Positions 1 through 7,155 of a stretch of DNA of 11,696 bases are shown here, piece after piece. The stretch is from Erysipelothrix sp. (GTDB taxonomy: Bacteria > Bacillota_I > Bacilli_A > Erysipelotrichales > Erysipelotrichaceae). A program made the position numbers and the translations under genes. Position 1 is the first letter of the stretch. Each line of letters begins with the position of its first letter. The notes beneath the pieces were generated by a model that did not search any database, was not told the origin of the DNA, and worked only from the letters and a program-made list of their open reading frames with translations. The DNA lies in NCBI GenBank assembly GCA_030152625.1, contig JASLJD010000066.1, positions 1 to 11,696 on the forward strand, read 5' to 3'.

Positions 1-1174
1 CCCATTCACCACTTCCAATGAAAACAACATCATTCTCTTCCACATTCAGTTTTTCAATCATTGCATTCAATTCTGTTTCTGAAAAGAACTTCGCAGGACC
101 TGAGAATGTTTCGTTTTCATATTTCATAACGACAAGTCCACCCAAACCATATTTTTTAACCAGTTCGGTGTAGCCATCGCTCACGCGACGTGAAACTTGA
201 TCGGCCGCATCTTTCAAGACGATTGCTTTTAAATGGCCCGAATCTTTCAATACATTTTGGAAGACCTTGAATTCCGTTTCCGCAAAAACATCGTTCATAT
301 CTTCTAAAGTCATTTCAAAACGACGATCGGGTTTGTCGCTTCCGTAGATATTCATGGCATCCATAAAGGACATGCGATCAATTTTTGGTTTTTCTTCTTC
401 TAAAACATTCACCATGACATTTTCCACAATCTTTTCAATGATTGCTAAGAAAGAATCACGTTTTAGGAAAGATGCTTCAATATCAACTTGGGTAAAGTCA
501 AGTTGACGATCTGCGCGCAAGTCTTCGTCTCTAAAACAACGAGCAACCTGATAATAACGTTCGAAACCAGCAATCATCAAGAGTTGTTTGAAAATTTGTG
601 GCGATTGCGCTAAGGCATAAAACTCTCCAGGATGAACGCGCGATGGCACCAGGTATTCACGGGCACCTTCCGGTGTCGATTTTGTTAAGAGGGGTGTTTC
701 AATATCGATGAAACCCTCCTCTTCCAATGTATTCCGCATCTCTTTGACAATCTCAAAACGTGTGACTAAGCGCTTTTGCATAATCGGACGGCGAAGATCT
801 AAATAACGATATTTCAAACGTGTATCTTCTAAAGCATCTGTTTTATCTGCGATAATCATCGGTGTTTGTTTTGCTTCATTAACAATCTTTAATTCCTCGA
901 CATCAATTTCCACATCCCCCGTTGGGAGATCAGGGTTTTTGTCTTGACGTTCGCGAACAATACCCTTCACATGTAAAACATATTCGCTTTTAACTTTTTT
1001 AACCTCTTCAAACTCATCTTGGTTCAAGACAAGTTGGATAATCCCTGTTCGGTCGCGAAGATCGATAAAGTTAATCGAACCGAAGTTTCTTCGACGAGAA
1101 ACCCAACCGACTAAACTCACCTTTTCGCCCACATGATCCATTCTTAATTTCCCATTATAATGTGTTCGTTCCAT
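1..1174 (-). CDS. aspS: Aspartyl-tRNA synthetase, N-terminal two thirds (3' end cut by window edge)
   Basis: Class II aminoacyl-tRNA synthetase that charges tRNA-Asp with aspartate in the cytoplasm. About 391 codons are visible, against roughly 590 for the bacterial family, so the end of the insertion domain and motif 3 lie beyond the left edge. The reading begins MERTHYNGKLRMDHVGEKV. An OB-fold anticodon-binding domain occupies about residues 1-105 (GWVSRRRNFGSINFIDLRDR). The catalytic core follows, with motif 1 around KYRYLDLRRP, the ETPLLTKSTPEGAREYLVPS stretch, the aspartate-pocket segment ALAQSPQIFKQLLM and motif 2 (YYQVARCFRDEDLRADRQ, then DFTQVDIEASF). The ATG lies two bases after the hisS stop codon, and its ribosome binding site AGGGGA lies inside the last hisS codons, so the two genes are co-transcribed and probably translationally coupled. 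It should share the T-box control seen upstream of hisS. The identification is secure; whether it also charges tRNA-Asn cannot be told here. Confidence 0.97.
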   Translation of the reverse strand, partial: MERTHYNGKLRMDHVGEKVSLVGWVSRRRNFGSINFIDLRDRTGIIQLVLNQDEFEEVKKVKSEYVLHVKGIVRERQDKNPDLPTGDVEIDVEELKIVNEAKQTPMIIADKTDALEDTRLKYRYLDLRRPIMQKRLVTRFEIVKEMRNTLEEEGFIDIETPLLTKSTPEGAREYLVPSRVHPGEFYALAQSPQIFKQLLMIAGFERYYQVARCFRDEDLRADRQLDFTQVDIEASFLKRDSFLAIIEKIVENVMVNVLEEEKPKIDRMSFMDAMNIYGSDKPDRRFEMTLEDMNDVFAETEFKVFQNVLKDSGHLKAIVLKDAADQVSRRVSDGYTELVKKYGLGGLVVMKYENETFSGPAKFFSETELNAMIEKLNVEENDVVFIGSGEW

Positions 1175-1176
1175 AT

Positions 1177-2451
1177 CTATTCCCCTATCCATTCTTCTAT
1201 TTTACTGATTGCATCTTCAAAGTCAACAGTGACCTGTTCTTCCGTCTTTTGATTTTTTAAACTAACCTTATTTTCTTTCAGCTCATCTTCACCACAGATC
1301 GCAACCACTTTCGCGTTGAAACGATCGGCAAGCTTAAATTGAGCGCGCATGGATTTGCCTTCCATATCTAAATCTGCTGCGTAGCCTTTTTGACGAAGAC
1401 GATGCGTTAAACGGAAAAGCATTGCTTCTGTTTCAGCTGATAATGGCATCCCGTAAACATCAAGCGATTCTTCGAATTTTGGACTGAGATCGGCCATGTC
1501 TAAATACAAGAGCAATCTTTCAAGGCCCATCCCAAAACCAACGGCGCTTTCTTGCGGTCCACCGAAGTATTCCACAAGATGACTGTAGCGACCACCTGCA
1601 AAAAGCGTAGCCTGTGATCCTGCTTTGGGATCGGTTGAAACAACTTCAAAAACTGTGTGGTGATAATAATCCAGTCCACGAACAAGACGCGTGTCGATTT
1701 TGTAGTCGATGCCCTCTGCATCTAAAATCTTAATAACTTTTTCAAAGTAAGCTTGAGAGCTTTCATTAAGATAATCTTTGTTTTCAGGAGCGCTTTTCAT
1801 CGCTGGATGATCCTGATCCTTTTTACAATCAAGCATGCGCAATGGATTTTGCTCATAACGACGATGGCAATCCTCACAAAGGCTTGGTAAATCTTCCTTA
1901 AAGTGATTACGTAAAGCTTTCTTATAAGCTTCTTGACTTTCTTGATCCCCTAAAGTATTGATCAAAACCTGATAGTCTTTAAGACCAAGGCTGTCTAAAT
2001 AATCCAAACCTAAAAGCAAGGCTTCGACATCCACATAAGGGCTTTCTACACCTAGAAATTCAACGCCGAATTGATGGTGAATTCTCATTCGACCTTTTTG
2101 AGGTCTCTCATAACGGAAATTGGGTGCAATGTAATAGTAACGCTGCACACCGCCACCTTGAGCGTAAAGTTTGTGTTGGGTGTAAGCCCGGATTAATCCA
2201 GCTGTTCCTTCTGGTTTAAGGGTCAATGAACGACCGCCTCGATCTTCAAAGCTGTACATCTCTTTATTCACAACATCACTGGCATCATTGCCACGATCAA
2301 AAACTTCAGTATGTTCAAAGATCGGTGTACGCATTTCACTGACATGATAGCGCCGGCACAAATCTCGGGCTTTTTCTTCGAGATACTGCCATTTTAAAAC
2401 TTCTTCTCCAAAAACATCTTGTGTCCCTCTTGGGGCTCTGAATTGCGACAT
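1177..2451 (-). CDS. hisS: Histidyl-tRNA synthetase
   Basis: Cytoplasmic class II enzyme that charges tRNA-His. At 424 residues it has the usual bacterial length and appears intact. The N-terminus FRAPRGTQDV is the family signature. Motif 1 lies near residues 40-60, the TLKPEGTAGLIRAY segment near 77-90, and motif 2 at about 112-131 (FRYERPQKGR, then HHQFGVE). The histidine-specific signatures LVRGLDYY (about 256-263) and AGGRY (about 285-289) are present, followed by motif 3 GFGMGLERLLL (305-315). An anticodon-binding domain fills about 330-424. The pair LCEDC / LRMLDCKKD near 191-212 matches the usual insertion region. The ATG is preceded by AGGAGG with five intervening bases. The gene is the first of a hisS-aspS operon read from a T-box leader, so transcription should rise when the cognate tRNA is uncharged. 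Confidence 0.98.
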   Translation of the reverse strand: MSQFRAPRGTQDVFGEEVLKWQYLEEKARDLCRRYHVSEMRTPIFEHTEVFDRGNDASDVVNKEMYSFEDRGGRSLTLKPEGTAGLIRAYTQHKLYAQGGGVQRYYYIAPNFRYERPQKGRMRIHHQFGVEFLGVESPYVDVEALLLGLDYLDSLGLKDYQVLINTLGDQESQEAYKKALRNHFKEDLPSLCEDCHRRYEQNPLRMLDCKKDQDHPAMKSAPENKDYLNESSQAYFEKVIKILDAEGIDYKIDTRLVRGLDYYHHTVFEVVSTDPKAGSQATLFAGGRYSHLVEYFGGPQESAVGFGMGLERLLLYLDMADLSPKFEESLDVYGMPLSAETEAMLFRLTHRLRQKGYAADLDMEGKSMRAQFKLADRFNAKVVAICGEDELKENKVSLKNQKTEEQVTVDFEDAISKIEEWIGE

Positions 2452-2465
2452 AAAATCCTCCTTTT

Positions 2466-2690
2466 AGATACAAAAAGGTGCTACCAAGGACGCGTAAAGC
2501 GCGGTACCACCTTTCTTTTCATACTTAAGCTCTTAACGCGAGTTACGATGTCTTCTACTTCGTTCAAAGACACTTCTCCCATGGGTCACATCCAAGCATG
2601 TTTTAATGGCTTTCAGCAAGTGCCATCTCTCTGTAAAAACAGTCTTGAATTCAATCATGATCAACGAATTTTCATGTATAACTCTATCAT
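2466..2690 (-). promoter_or_regulatory. T-box riboswitch leader of hisS-aspS
   Basis: On the minus strand this leader carries the T-box signature GGTGGTACCGCG (2511-2500), the antiterminator bulge that pairs with the free CCA end of an uncharged tRNA. Upstream are other expected elements in order: a CTGT/ACAG mini-hairpin followed by AGAGAG (2632-2627), a Stem I arm ATGGC...GCCAT, the specifier region GTGACCCATGGGAG, a 7-bp hairpin GTGTCTT/AAGACAT, and a TAAC/GTTA hairpin before the antiterminator. Aligned by eye to remembered synthetase leaders, where the codon stands five bases before GGAG, the specifier would be GAC (Asp, 2587-2585). A His codon CAT occurs at 2583-2581, so specificity is uncertain. 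A hexamer TATGAT at 2691-2686 could be the -10 element, but no well-spaced -35 was found. The class call is very secure; the left and right boundaries are approximate. Confidence 0.93.
2472..2514 (-). terminator. T-box-controlled intrinsic terminator before hisS
   Basis: AAAGGTG (2514-2508) pairs with CACCTTT (2480-2474). The stem continues after one G-G mismatch with TACC/GGTA, and the loop holds a further CGCG/CGCG hairpin. A five-T run (2476-2472) finishes it, about 20 bases before the hisS start codon. The 5' arm includes the conserved T-box sequence, so antiterminator and terminator are mutually exclusive, as expected for transcriptional attenuation. Confidence 0.9.
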
Positions 2691-2710
2691 AAAGAGTCTT
2701 TAAAAGCAAT

Positions 2711-4909
2711 TTATAAATTCATTCTTGTCACGCGGACAACCGAATCGACTTTTCTTAAATTAGCCATGAGGCTTCGAAGATGCTGGATATCTCTCACCAC
2801 AACCCGCATGGTAGTTGTTACGTGGACCAAATCTTCGTTCACTACAGAGTTGACTTCATTGAGTTTGATTTTAAGCTGCGATGTGCTGGTGACAAGGTCG
2901 GTCAGTAAGAAATTGCGATCCATGGAAACAATCTGTAAGACCGCTTCATATTCACCGTCTTCGTGATGTTTATCCCAAACAACATCGATAAGACGCTCTG
3001 TAACATCTTCCATATTTCGACAATCTTTGCGATGCACTTTGACACCCTGACCTTTGGTGACAAAGCCAATAATATCTTCACCGTAGACAGGATTGCAACA
3101 TTTACTCAAGGATAACTTCATGGAATCAATGCCTTCAACCATCACCCCAGCCTTATTGCTGCTTGGACGTGGTAAATTGCGTTTAACCACACGATCGATT
3201 TTTTCTGTTTCGGATGTCTGTCTTTGTTGTGGTCCCATTTTTTCAAAAAGAGCGTGGCTTGTTAAGGATTTATTGGCTAAGGCAACCATCAAGTCATCTT
3301 CACTGTGAATAGAAAATTGGCTGCAAATACTTTCGAGTTGTTTCGACTCTAAAAGTTCTTTTTCATCAAAACCGCGTTTATGAGCTTCTTCTCGAAAAAT
3401 GGATTGCCCTTTTTGAATCAATGCTTCTTGATCTTTTTTCCTTTTCTTAGACCAGTAGCTGCGGATTTTATTGCGAGCATGATTGGTCTTCACCACATTC
3501 AGCCAATCTTCACTTGGTTCTGATTGATTGGAGGTATTGATTTGGACAACATCCCCTGTCTTCAATTCCGTATTCAGCGGAACCAAGGTTCCATTGACAA
3601 CCGCCCCGACGGTTTGATGACCAACTTCCGTATGGATCCGATAAGCAAAATCGATGGGAGTTGCGCCAGGTGGTAGATCAATCACACGACCACGCGGTGT
3701 CATCACATAGACATTGGCTTCAAAAATATCTTTTTGTAAGACGTTCATATATTCTAAGGCATCTTCATCAAAATCTTCGGTAATTTTGCTGAAGTCTCTA
3801 AACCAAGAAAGGCGCTCTTCGATTTCCTTTTGACGAGAGGCATCCGTACCATCGCTTCCTTCCTTATAATGCCAATGAGCCGCGACCCCTCTTTCCGCTA
3901 CTTCATCCATTTTCTCAGTTCGAATCTGAACTTCAAAAATATTGCCACCTTCACCGACAATGGTCGTATGGAGGGATTGGTACATGTTCATTTTAGGCAT
4001 GGCTATATAGTCTTTAAAGCGACCGGGGATTGGGCGATATTGAGCATGAATATAACCCAAAACCTCATAACAATTCAATTCTGTTTCGGTAATAATGCGG
4101 ATTGCCAAAAGGTCAAGAATTTCATCAAAACGTTTGTTTTTTTCATCCATCTTTTTATAAATGCTGTATAAATGTTTTGAACGACCAAAAATACGGAACT
4201 TAATTCCTTTTTCAATCAACAATTGCGAAATGTCTTCGATCATGCGCGTTACTTGTGCATCACGCTCCGTTTTTCGATCATCGACTAAACGAGCAATTTC
4301 ATAATATTTATCGCGATATAGATAAGAAAAAGAAAGATCTTCTAACTCTGTTTTAATTTCACCAAAACCCAGTCGATGGGCAATCGGTGCGTAAACATCC
4401 AAAGTCTCAGCTGCAATCTTTTTTTGCTTTACCGGTGGTTGAAACTGGAGTGTGCGCATATTGTGCAAGCGATCAACCAATTTAATAAAAATAACACGAA
4501 CATCTTTCGCCATAGCAATGAATATTTTTCGATGGTTTGCTGCTTGGTATTCTTTTTCATCTTTAAATTCAATGTTACCAATTTTGGTGACACTTTCCAC
4601 AAGCGTGGCGATTTCTTCATTGAAATCAGATGCTAATTCTTCAAAACTGACATCACAATCTTCAATGACATCATGTAAGAGCCCTGCGGCGATAGTTGTT
4701 GGCGAGGTGGTGAGTTGTGCGAGAATATAGGCTACATGTAAGACATGGGTCACATAAGGCTCGCCACTTTTACGATATTGTCCAGCATGTTTCTCTTCTG
4801 CATACTCATAAGCGCGATGAATCAAATCCAAACTTTCTGGACGAGAAATATAACGCCGTGCTTCATTCATCACATCATCAATGGTAATTCGCTTTTTTTC
4901 TTTAAGCAT
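2711..4909 (-). CDS. relA: Bifunctional (p)ppGpp synthetase/hydrolase Rel (RSH family)
   Basis: Ribosome-associated stringent-response enzyme that makes (p)ppGpp from ATP and GTP/GDP and also degrades it. The 732 residues match the usual full-length Rel. Domains in order: HD hydrolase (about 25-180) with HAGQYRKSGEPYVTH (41-55), HDVIED (79-84) and KLVDRLHNM (143-151), all the metal-binding positions of an active hydrolase; synthetase (about 230-350) with GRSKHLYSIYKKM (242-254), GRFKDYIAMPKMNMYQSLHT (296-315) and VQIRTEKMDEVAERGVAAHW; TGS domain (about 395-458); a helical linker; a CC/zinc-finger-like segment LSKCCNPVYGEDIIGFVTKG (601-620); and a C-terminal ACT domain (about 655-732). Both catalytic halves look intact, so it is probably the single long RSH enzyme of this organism. 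ATG is preceded by AAAGGGGTG. It lies after apt, separated from it by a terminator-like hairpin. Confidence 0.97.
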   Translation of the reverse strand: MLKEKKRITIDDVMNEARRYISRPESLDLIHRAYEYAEEKHAGQYRKSGEPYVTHVLHVAYILAQLTTSPTTIAAGLLHDVIEDCDVSFEELASDFNEEIATLVESVTKIGNIEFKDEKEYQAANHRKIFIAMAKDVRVIFIKLVDRLHNMRTLQFQPPVKQKKIAAETLDVYAPIAHRLGFGEIKTELEDLSFSYLYRDKYYEIARLVDDRKTERDAQVTRMIEDISQLLIEKGIKFRIFGRSKHLYSIYKKMDEKNKRFDEILDLLAIRIITETELNCYEVLGYIHAQYRPIPGRFKDYIAMPKMNMYQSLHTTIVGEGGNIFEVQIRTEKMDEVAERGVAAHWHYKEGSDGTDASRQKEIEERLSWFRDFSKITEDFDEDALEYMNVLQKDIFEANVYVMTPRGRVIDLPPGATPIDFAYRIHTEVGHQTVGAVVNGTLVPLNTELKTGDVVQINTSNQSEPSEDWLNVVKTNHARNKIRSYWSKKRKKDQEALIQKGQSIFREEAHKRGFDEKELLESKQLESICSQFSIHSEDDLMVALANKSLTSHALFEKMGPQQRQTSETEKIDRVVKRNLPRPSSNKAGVMVEGIDSMKLSLSKCCNPVYGEDIIGFVTKGQGVKVHRKDCRNMEDVTERLIDVVWDKHHEDGEYEAVLQIVSMDRNFLLTDLVTSTSQLKIKLNEVNSVVNEDLVHVTTTMRVVVRDIQHLRSLMANLRKVDSVVRVTRMNL

Positions 4910-4944
4910 GGGCTCACCCCTTTCATCTTTCTTTTATAATAATG

Positions 4945-4973
4945 AAAAAACGAAGAGGTTCTCTTCGTTTTTT
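4945..4973 (-). terminator. Symmetrical intrinsic terminator between apt and rel
   Basis: A perfect 13-bp inverted repeat: AAAAAACGAAGAG, a three-base loop (4958-4960), then CTCTTCGTTTTTT. It begins eight bases beyond the apt stop codon. The stem core is CGAAGAG/CTCTTCG, and the T run on the minus strand follows directly, so it should stop transcripts leaving apt. The symmetry means it could work on both strands. rel therefore probably needs its own promoter or partial read-through; no clear promoter is visible between the hairpin and rel. Confidence 0.85.
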
Positions 4974-4981
4974 ATCCATCC

Positions 4982-5494
4982 TTAATACTGCATAATGGTA
5001 AAAATTTCAATATCATCCAATTTATCGCGGCCTTTTAATTCTGTCAATTCGATTAAAAACCCGCAACCGACCACTTCGCCACCTAAAGCTTCGACAAGTT
5101 TAACACTTGCATCAATCGTACCGCCAGTAGCTAAAAGATCGTCAATAATCAAGACTTTCTGTCCTTTTTGAATGCTATCTTTATGGATATGTAATTCATT
5201 GGAACCATATTCTAAATCATATTTATAACTAATGGTTTCTCTTGGTAATTTATTGGGCTTGCGAACTGGCACAAAGCCAATTTCCAAGCTGTAAGCGACC
5301 GGACAACCAAAAATAAAGCCTCTTGATTCAGGTCCTACAATCACTTCGGCACCAACTTCTTTAGCAAAAGCTTCAAAGCGTCTTGTCGCTTCTGCAAAGG
5401 CTTTACCATTGGCCATCAGTGGTGTGATATCTCTAAACTTAATTCCCTCTTTGGGAAAACCTTCTATTGTAGCAATATGTTTTTTAAGATCCAT
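4982..5494 (-). CDS. apt: Adenine phosphoribosyltransferase
   Basis: Purine salvage enzyme that converts adenine and PRPP to AMP in the cytoplasm. The start is placed at the ATG giving [20 protein letters not shown], making 170 residues, the normal family length. An in-frame TTG four codons upstream was not chosen because it lies inside the ribosome binding site (TTGGAGGG). Family features in order: [15 protein letters not shown] near the N-terminus, the [11 protein letters not shown] segment, a flexible loop region around [16 protein letters not shown], and the PRPP-binding motif [13 protein letters not shown]. The recJ-apt-rel neighbourhood is a common one in Bacillota. Here apt has its own extended -10 promoter just upstream and ends in a terminator, so it can be transcribed as a single gene. 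The enzyme identity is secure. Confidence 0.97.
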   Translation of the reverse strand: MDLKKHIATIEGFPKEGIKFRDITPLMANGKAFAEATRRFEAFAKEVGAEVIVGPESRGFIFGCPVAYSLEIGFVPVRKPNKLPRETISYKYDLEYGSNELHIHKDSIQKGQKVLIIDDLLATGGTIDASVKLVEALGGEVVGCGFLIELTELKGRDKLDDIEIFTIMQY

Positions 5495-5516
5495 AATACC
5501 CTCCAAATATATTTGT

Positions 5517-5525
5517 ATTATAGCA
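5517..5525 (-). promoter_or_regulatory. Extended -10 promoter of apt
   Basis: The minus strand reads TGCTATAAT, a perfect TGnTATAAT extended -10 box for the housekeeping sigma factor, placed between the stop codon of the upstream gene (5531) and apt. No good -35 box is visible, which is common with extended -10 promoters. Transcription would start near 5510, leaving a leader of about 16 bases containing only the GGAGGG ribosome binding site. This supports the ATG at 5494 as the start codon. Confidence 0.8.
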
Positions 5526-5530
5526 TAGTT

Positions 5531-7126
5531 TTAATCTTTTAAGGAATAATAACGATATGCAATAAAAATTAGAAAGCATAAAAAGCTTAAACTCAAGGTC
5601 CAAATGACGGCTTGATCACTTATTGAACTCAATTTTGTGGGACTTAAAATATATTCATTGCCTTCAAGTTCAATTTGAATAATGTCCTCACTTAAATCCA
5701 TCGTTTTCTCTAAATCAAGGAGTTCTTGATCATCTTTTAAGTACAGAAAGTAAAGACCGTGTTCATCTGGAAAAAGACTGGATGGTAAACTGACTTTCGT
5801 CCCGACTGGAAAACCAGCTTCTTGTTTAAGTTCAAAATGATAAGAACCATCGGATAGTTTGAAGCGTCCCTTATCGACTTCACTTACTTCTTCAAAGCGA
5901 AAATTCAGATCGATTGTTTGTTCAAAGGCATGTTCGAAATGATAAGAAAGATAATGTTTTTCATTGCTATCATAAAGATGGAGGTGGAAGCTTTGTTCTG
6001 CTTTTAAATTTTTTAAAAGCCCCGCTGGCAAGGCCAAACGCTCCAAAACATTCCCTCGATAAAGCTTGGGATCTAAGACGAGATAAAGATCAAAACGCAT
6101 TTGCTCTTTCTGTTGTTTCAAAATTGCTTCTTCTGGCCACTTTAAAACAAAGGTTTTCGCATCATAAAGCGCCAAATCATCATGTTTTAAAAACAAGCGT
6201 TGCGCTTCATCTCTTCCAAGTTCCAGCGCTAAAATATTCGCACCACTGGCTGTTTTGGGTGCCTTAACTTCTACTTCAAGCTCAGCTTCTAAATGATTGA
6301 CTTTCGCCAAAATTTTTGTTTTCCCTATTTTTTTAGCACGTAAAGAATCGCCTTCAATCGCTACAATTTCTGGGTCTTCGATCGAAAATCTTGCACGTTT
6401 TTGACTGGTTGTATCATAGGGTATGTAGACAAGTTCCGGCATTTTTTGTTCCTCGTTGAGCGTCATTTCTAAGCGATCAAGATTGAATTCAATCGCCCGC
6501 AAAGGAGCTGTCACTTCAATCCGCATGCTTGCCTTATTATCAGGAGCGTGTGCTTCAATCACCGTTTCCCCAATGCGATGCCCATAAACAATGCCATTTT
6601 CTACCGTCGCAACCTCCGGATTGGATGAGTGCCAAACCAAATCTTTCACCGTGACTTGACCCTCTAATTCATAAGGGACTTGATAACTTAAATCGCGAAT
6701 TAAATAAAACTCTTTGTTTGGAAAAAAAACCTCACCAGGTTCTTCAGGTGCATAAACCGTCACAAAAACGCTGGCACTTACAATATGATCACCATCTTCA
6801 ACTTCTAAAACAACTTCGGTTTCTCCTGGTTTTTTGCCTGTCATTTTCCCTTCTTCATTGATCGACAAAATCTCCGGTTTAAGAACTTGGAATTCGACAG
6901 GAAGGTCTTTTGTCAGTTCGTAACCGATATTGAAGCTGGAGTGTTGTTCAAGGCTGTAGTCTCTTTGATGGATGATGATCTCCACAGTTTCTTCTTGTTC
7001 TTCTTCAACTTCTTGAACTTCTTGAACTTCTTTCTCCTCGACTTCTTCTGTACTTTCAGCGAAAAGAGGTAACGCTGTCTGCAAGCATAAAAAAAGTGAG
7101 AGAAAAAGAATCATGGTCTTTTTCAT
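5531..7126 (-). CDS. Secreted Ig-like (BIG2-type) repeat protein with C-terminal membrane anchor, function unknown
   Basis: I do not recognise a named family for the whole protein of 531 residues. A signal peptide is clear: MKKTMILFLSLFLCLQTALP with probable cleavage after LFA (residue 23). An acidic spacer rich in E, V and Q (25-48) follows. Three Ig-like segments resembling bacterial BIG2 repeats span about 50-125, 131-207 and 210-289; the second has the hallmark WHSSNPEVATVENGIVYG and GETVIEA, the first EILSINEEGKMTGKKPGETEV. A domain of unknown type covers about 295-495 and appears rich in beta strands. A single helix (about 507-525) ends in the short tail YRYYSLKD with no LPXTG sorting signal. 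The likely topology is type I: extracellular body, membrane anchor, tiny cytoplasmic tail. BIG2 domains are common in surface adhesins, but no adhesion role is shown here. The ATG follows AAAGGAGG, 29 bases after recJ, so it is probably co-transcribed with it. Confidence 0.85.
   Translation of the reverse strand: MKKTMILFLSLFLCLQTALPLFAESTEEVEEKEVQEVQEVEEEQEETVEIIIHQRDYSLEQHSSFNIGYELTKDLPVEFQVLKPEILSINEEGKMTGKKPGETEVVLEVEDGDHIVSASVFVTVYAPEEPGEVFFPNKEFYLIRDLSYQVPYELEGQVTVKDLVWHSSNPEVATVENGIVYGHRIGETVIEAHAPDNKASMRIEVTAPLRAIEFNLDRLEMTLNEEQKMPELVYIPYDTTSQKRARFSIEDPEIVAIEGDSLRAKKIGKTKILAKVNHLEAELEVEVKAPKTASGANILALELGRDEAQRLFLKHDDLALYDAKTFVLKWPEEAILKQQKEQMRFDLYLVLDPKLYRGNVLERLALPAGLLKNLKAEQSFHLHLYDSNEKHYLSYHFEHAFEQTIDLNFRFEEVSEVDKGRFKLSDGSYHFELKQEAGFPVGTKVSLPSSLFPDEHGLYFLYLKDDQELLDLEKTMDLSEDIIQIELEGNEYILSPTKLSSISDQAVIWTLSLSFLCFLIFIAYRYYSLKD
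7004..7030. repeat. Short 9-bp tandem repeat in the Ig-like protein gene
   Basis: The unit AACTTCTTG on the plus strand occurs as about three near-identical copies from 7007. Read on the minus strand it encodes the EVQEVQEV part of the acidic spacer after the signal peptide. The unit is a multiple of three, so copy-number slippage would alter the spacer length without breaking the frame. Confidence 0.75.
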
Positions 7127-7155
7127 AGTTTCCTCCTTTTCACCATCATATCATA

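Noticed and set aside
2682..2697. ACTCT/AGAGT hairpin after rel as a rel terminator
   Set aside because: Only five base pairs, A+T-rich, and not followed by a T run.
2419..2703. Plus-strand 94-codon open frame across the T-box region
   Set aside because: It is antisense to a convincing T-box leader whose structure explains the sequence; no ribosome binding site or recognisable protein features.
2686..2709. TTGCTT / TATGAT as a promoter pair for the T-box leader
   Set aside because: The spacing is 12 bases, too short for a standard sigma-A promoter; TATGAT alone remains a possible -10 box but is not listed as a feature.
3830..4730. Several overlapping open frames on both strands inside rel
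   Set aside because: All lie within a full-length, intact Rel coding sequence and none resembles a known protein.
5495..5506. Upstream TTG start for apt adding MEGI to the N-terminus
   Set aside because: The TTG lies inside the GGAGGG ribosome binding site and only a few bases from the predicted transcription start; the ATG at 5494 gives the normal family length.
5914..6267. Plus-strand 117-codon open frame inside the Ig-like protein gene
   Set aside because: Shadow of the minus-strand gene, which has a signal peptide, good ribosome binding site and coherent domains; the plus-strand reading looks like noise.
7004..7030. Tandem repeat as a CRISPR or regulatory repeat
   Set aside because: The 9-bp units are contiguous with no spacers and simply encode a repetitive acidic linker.
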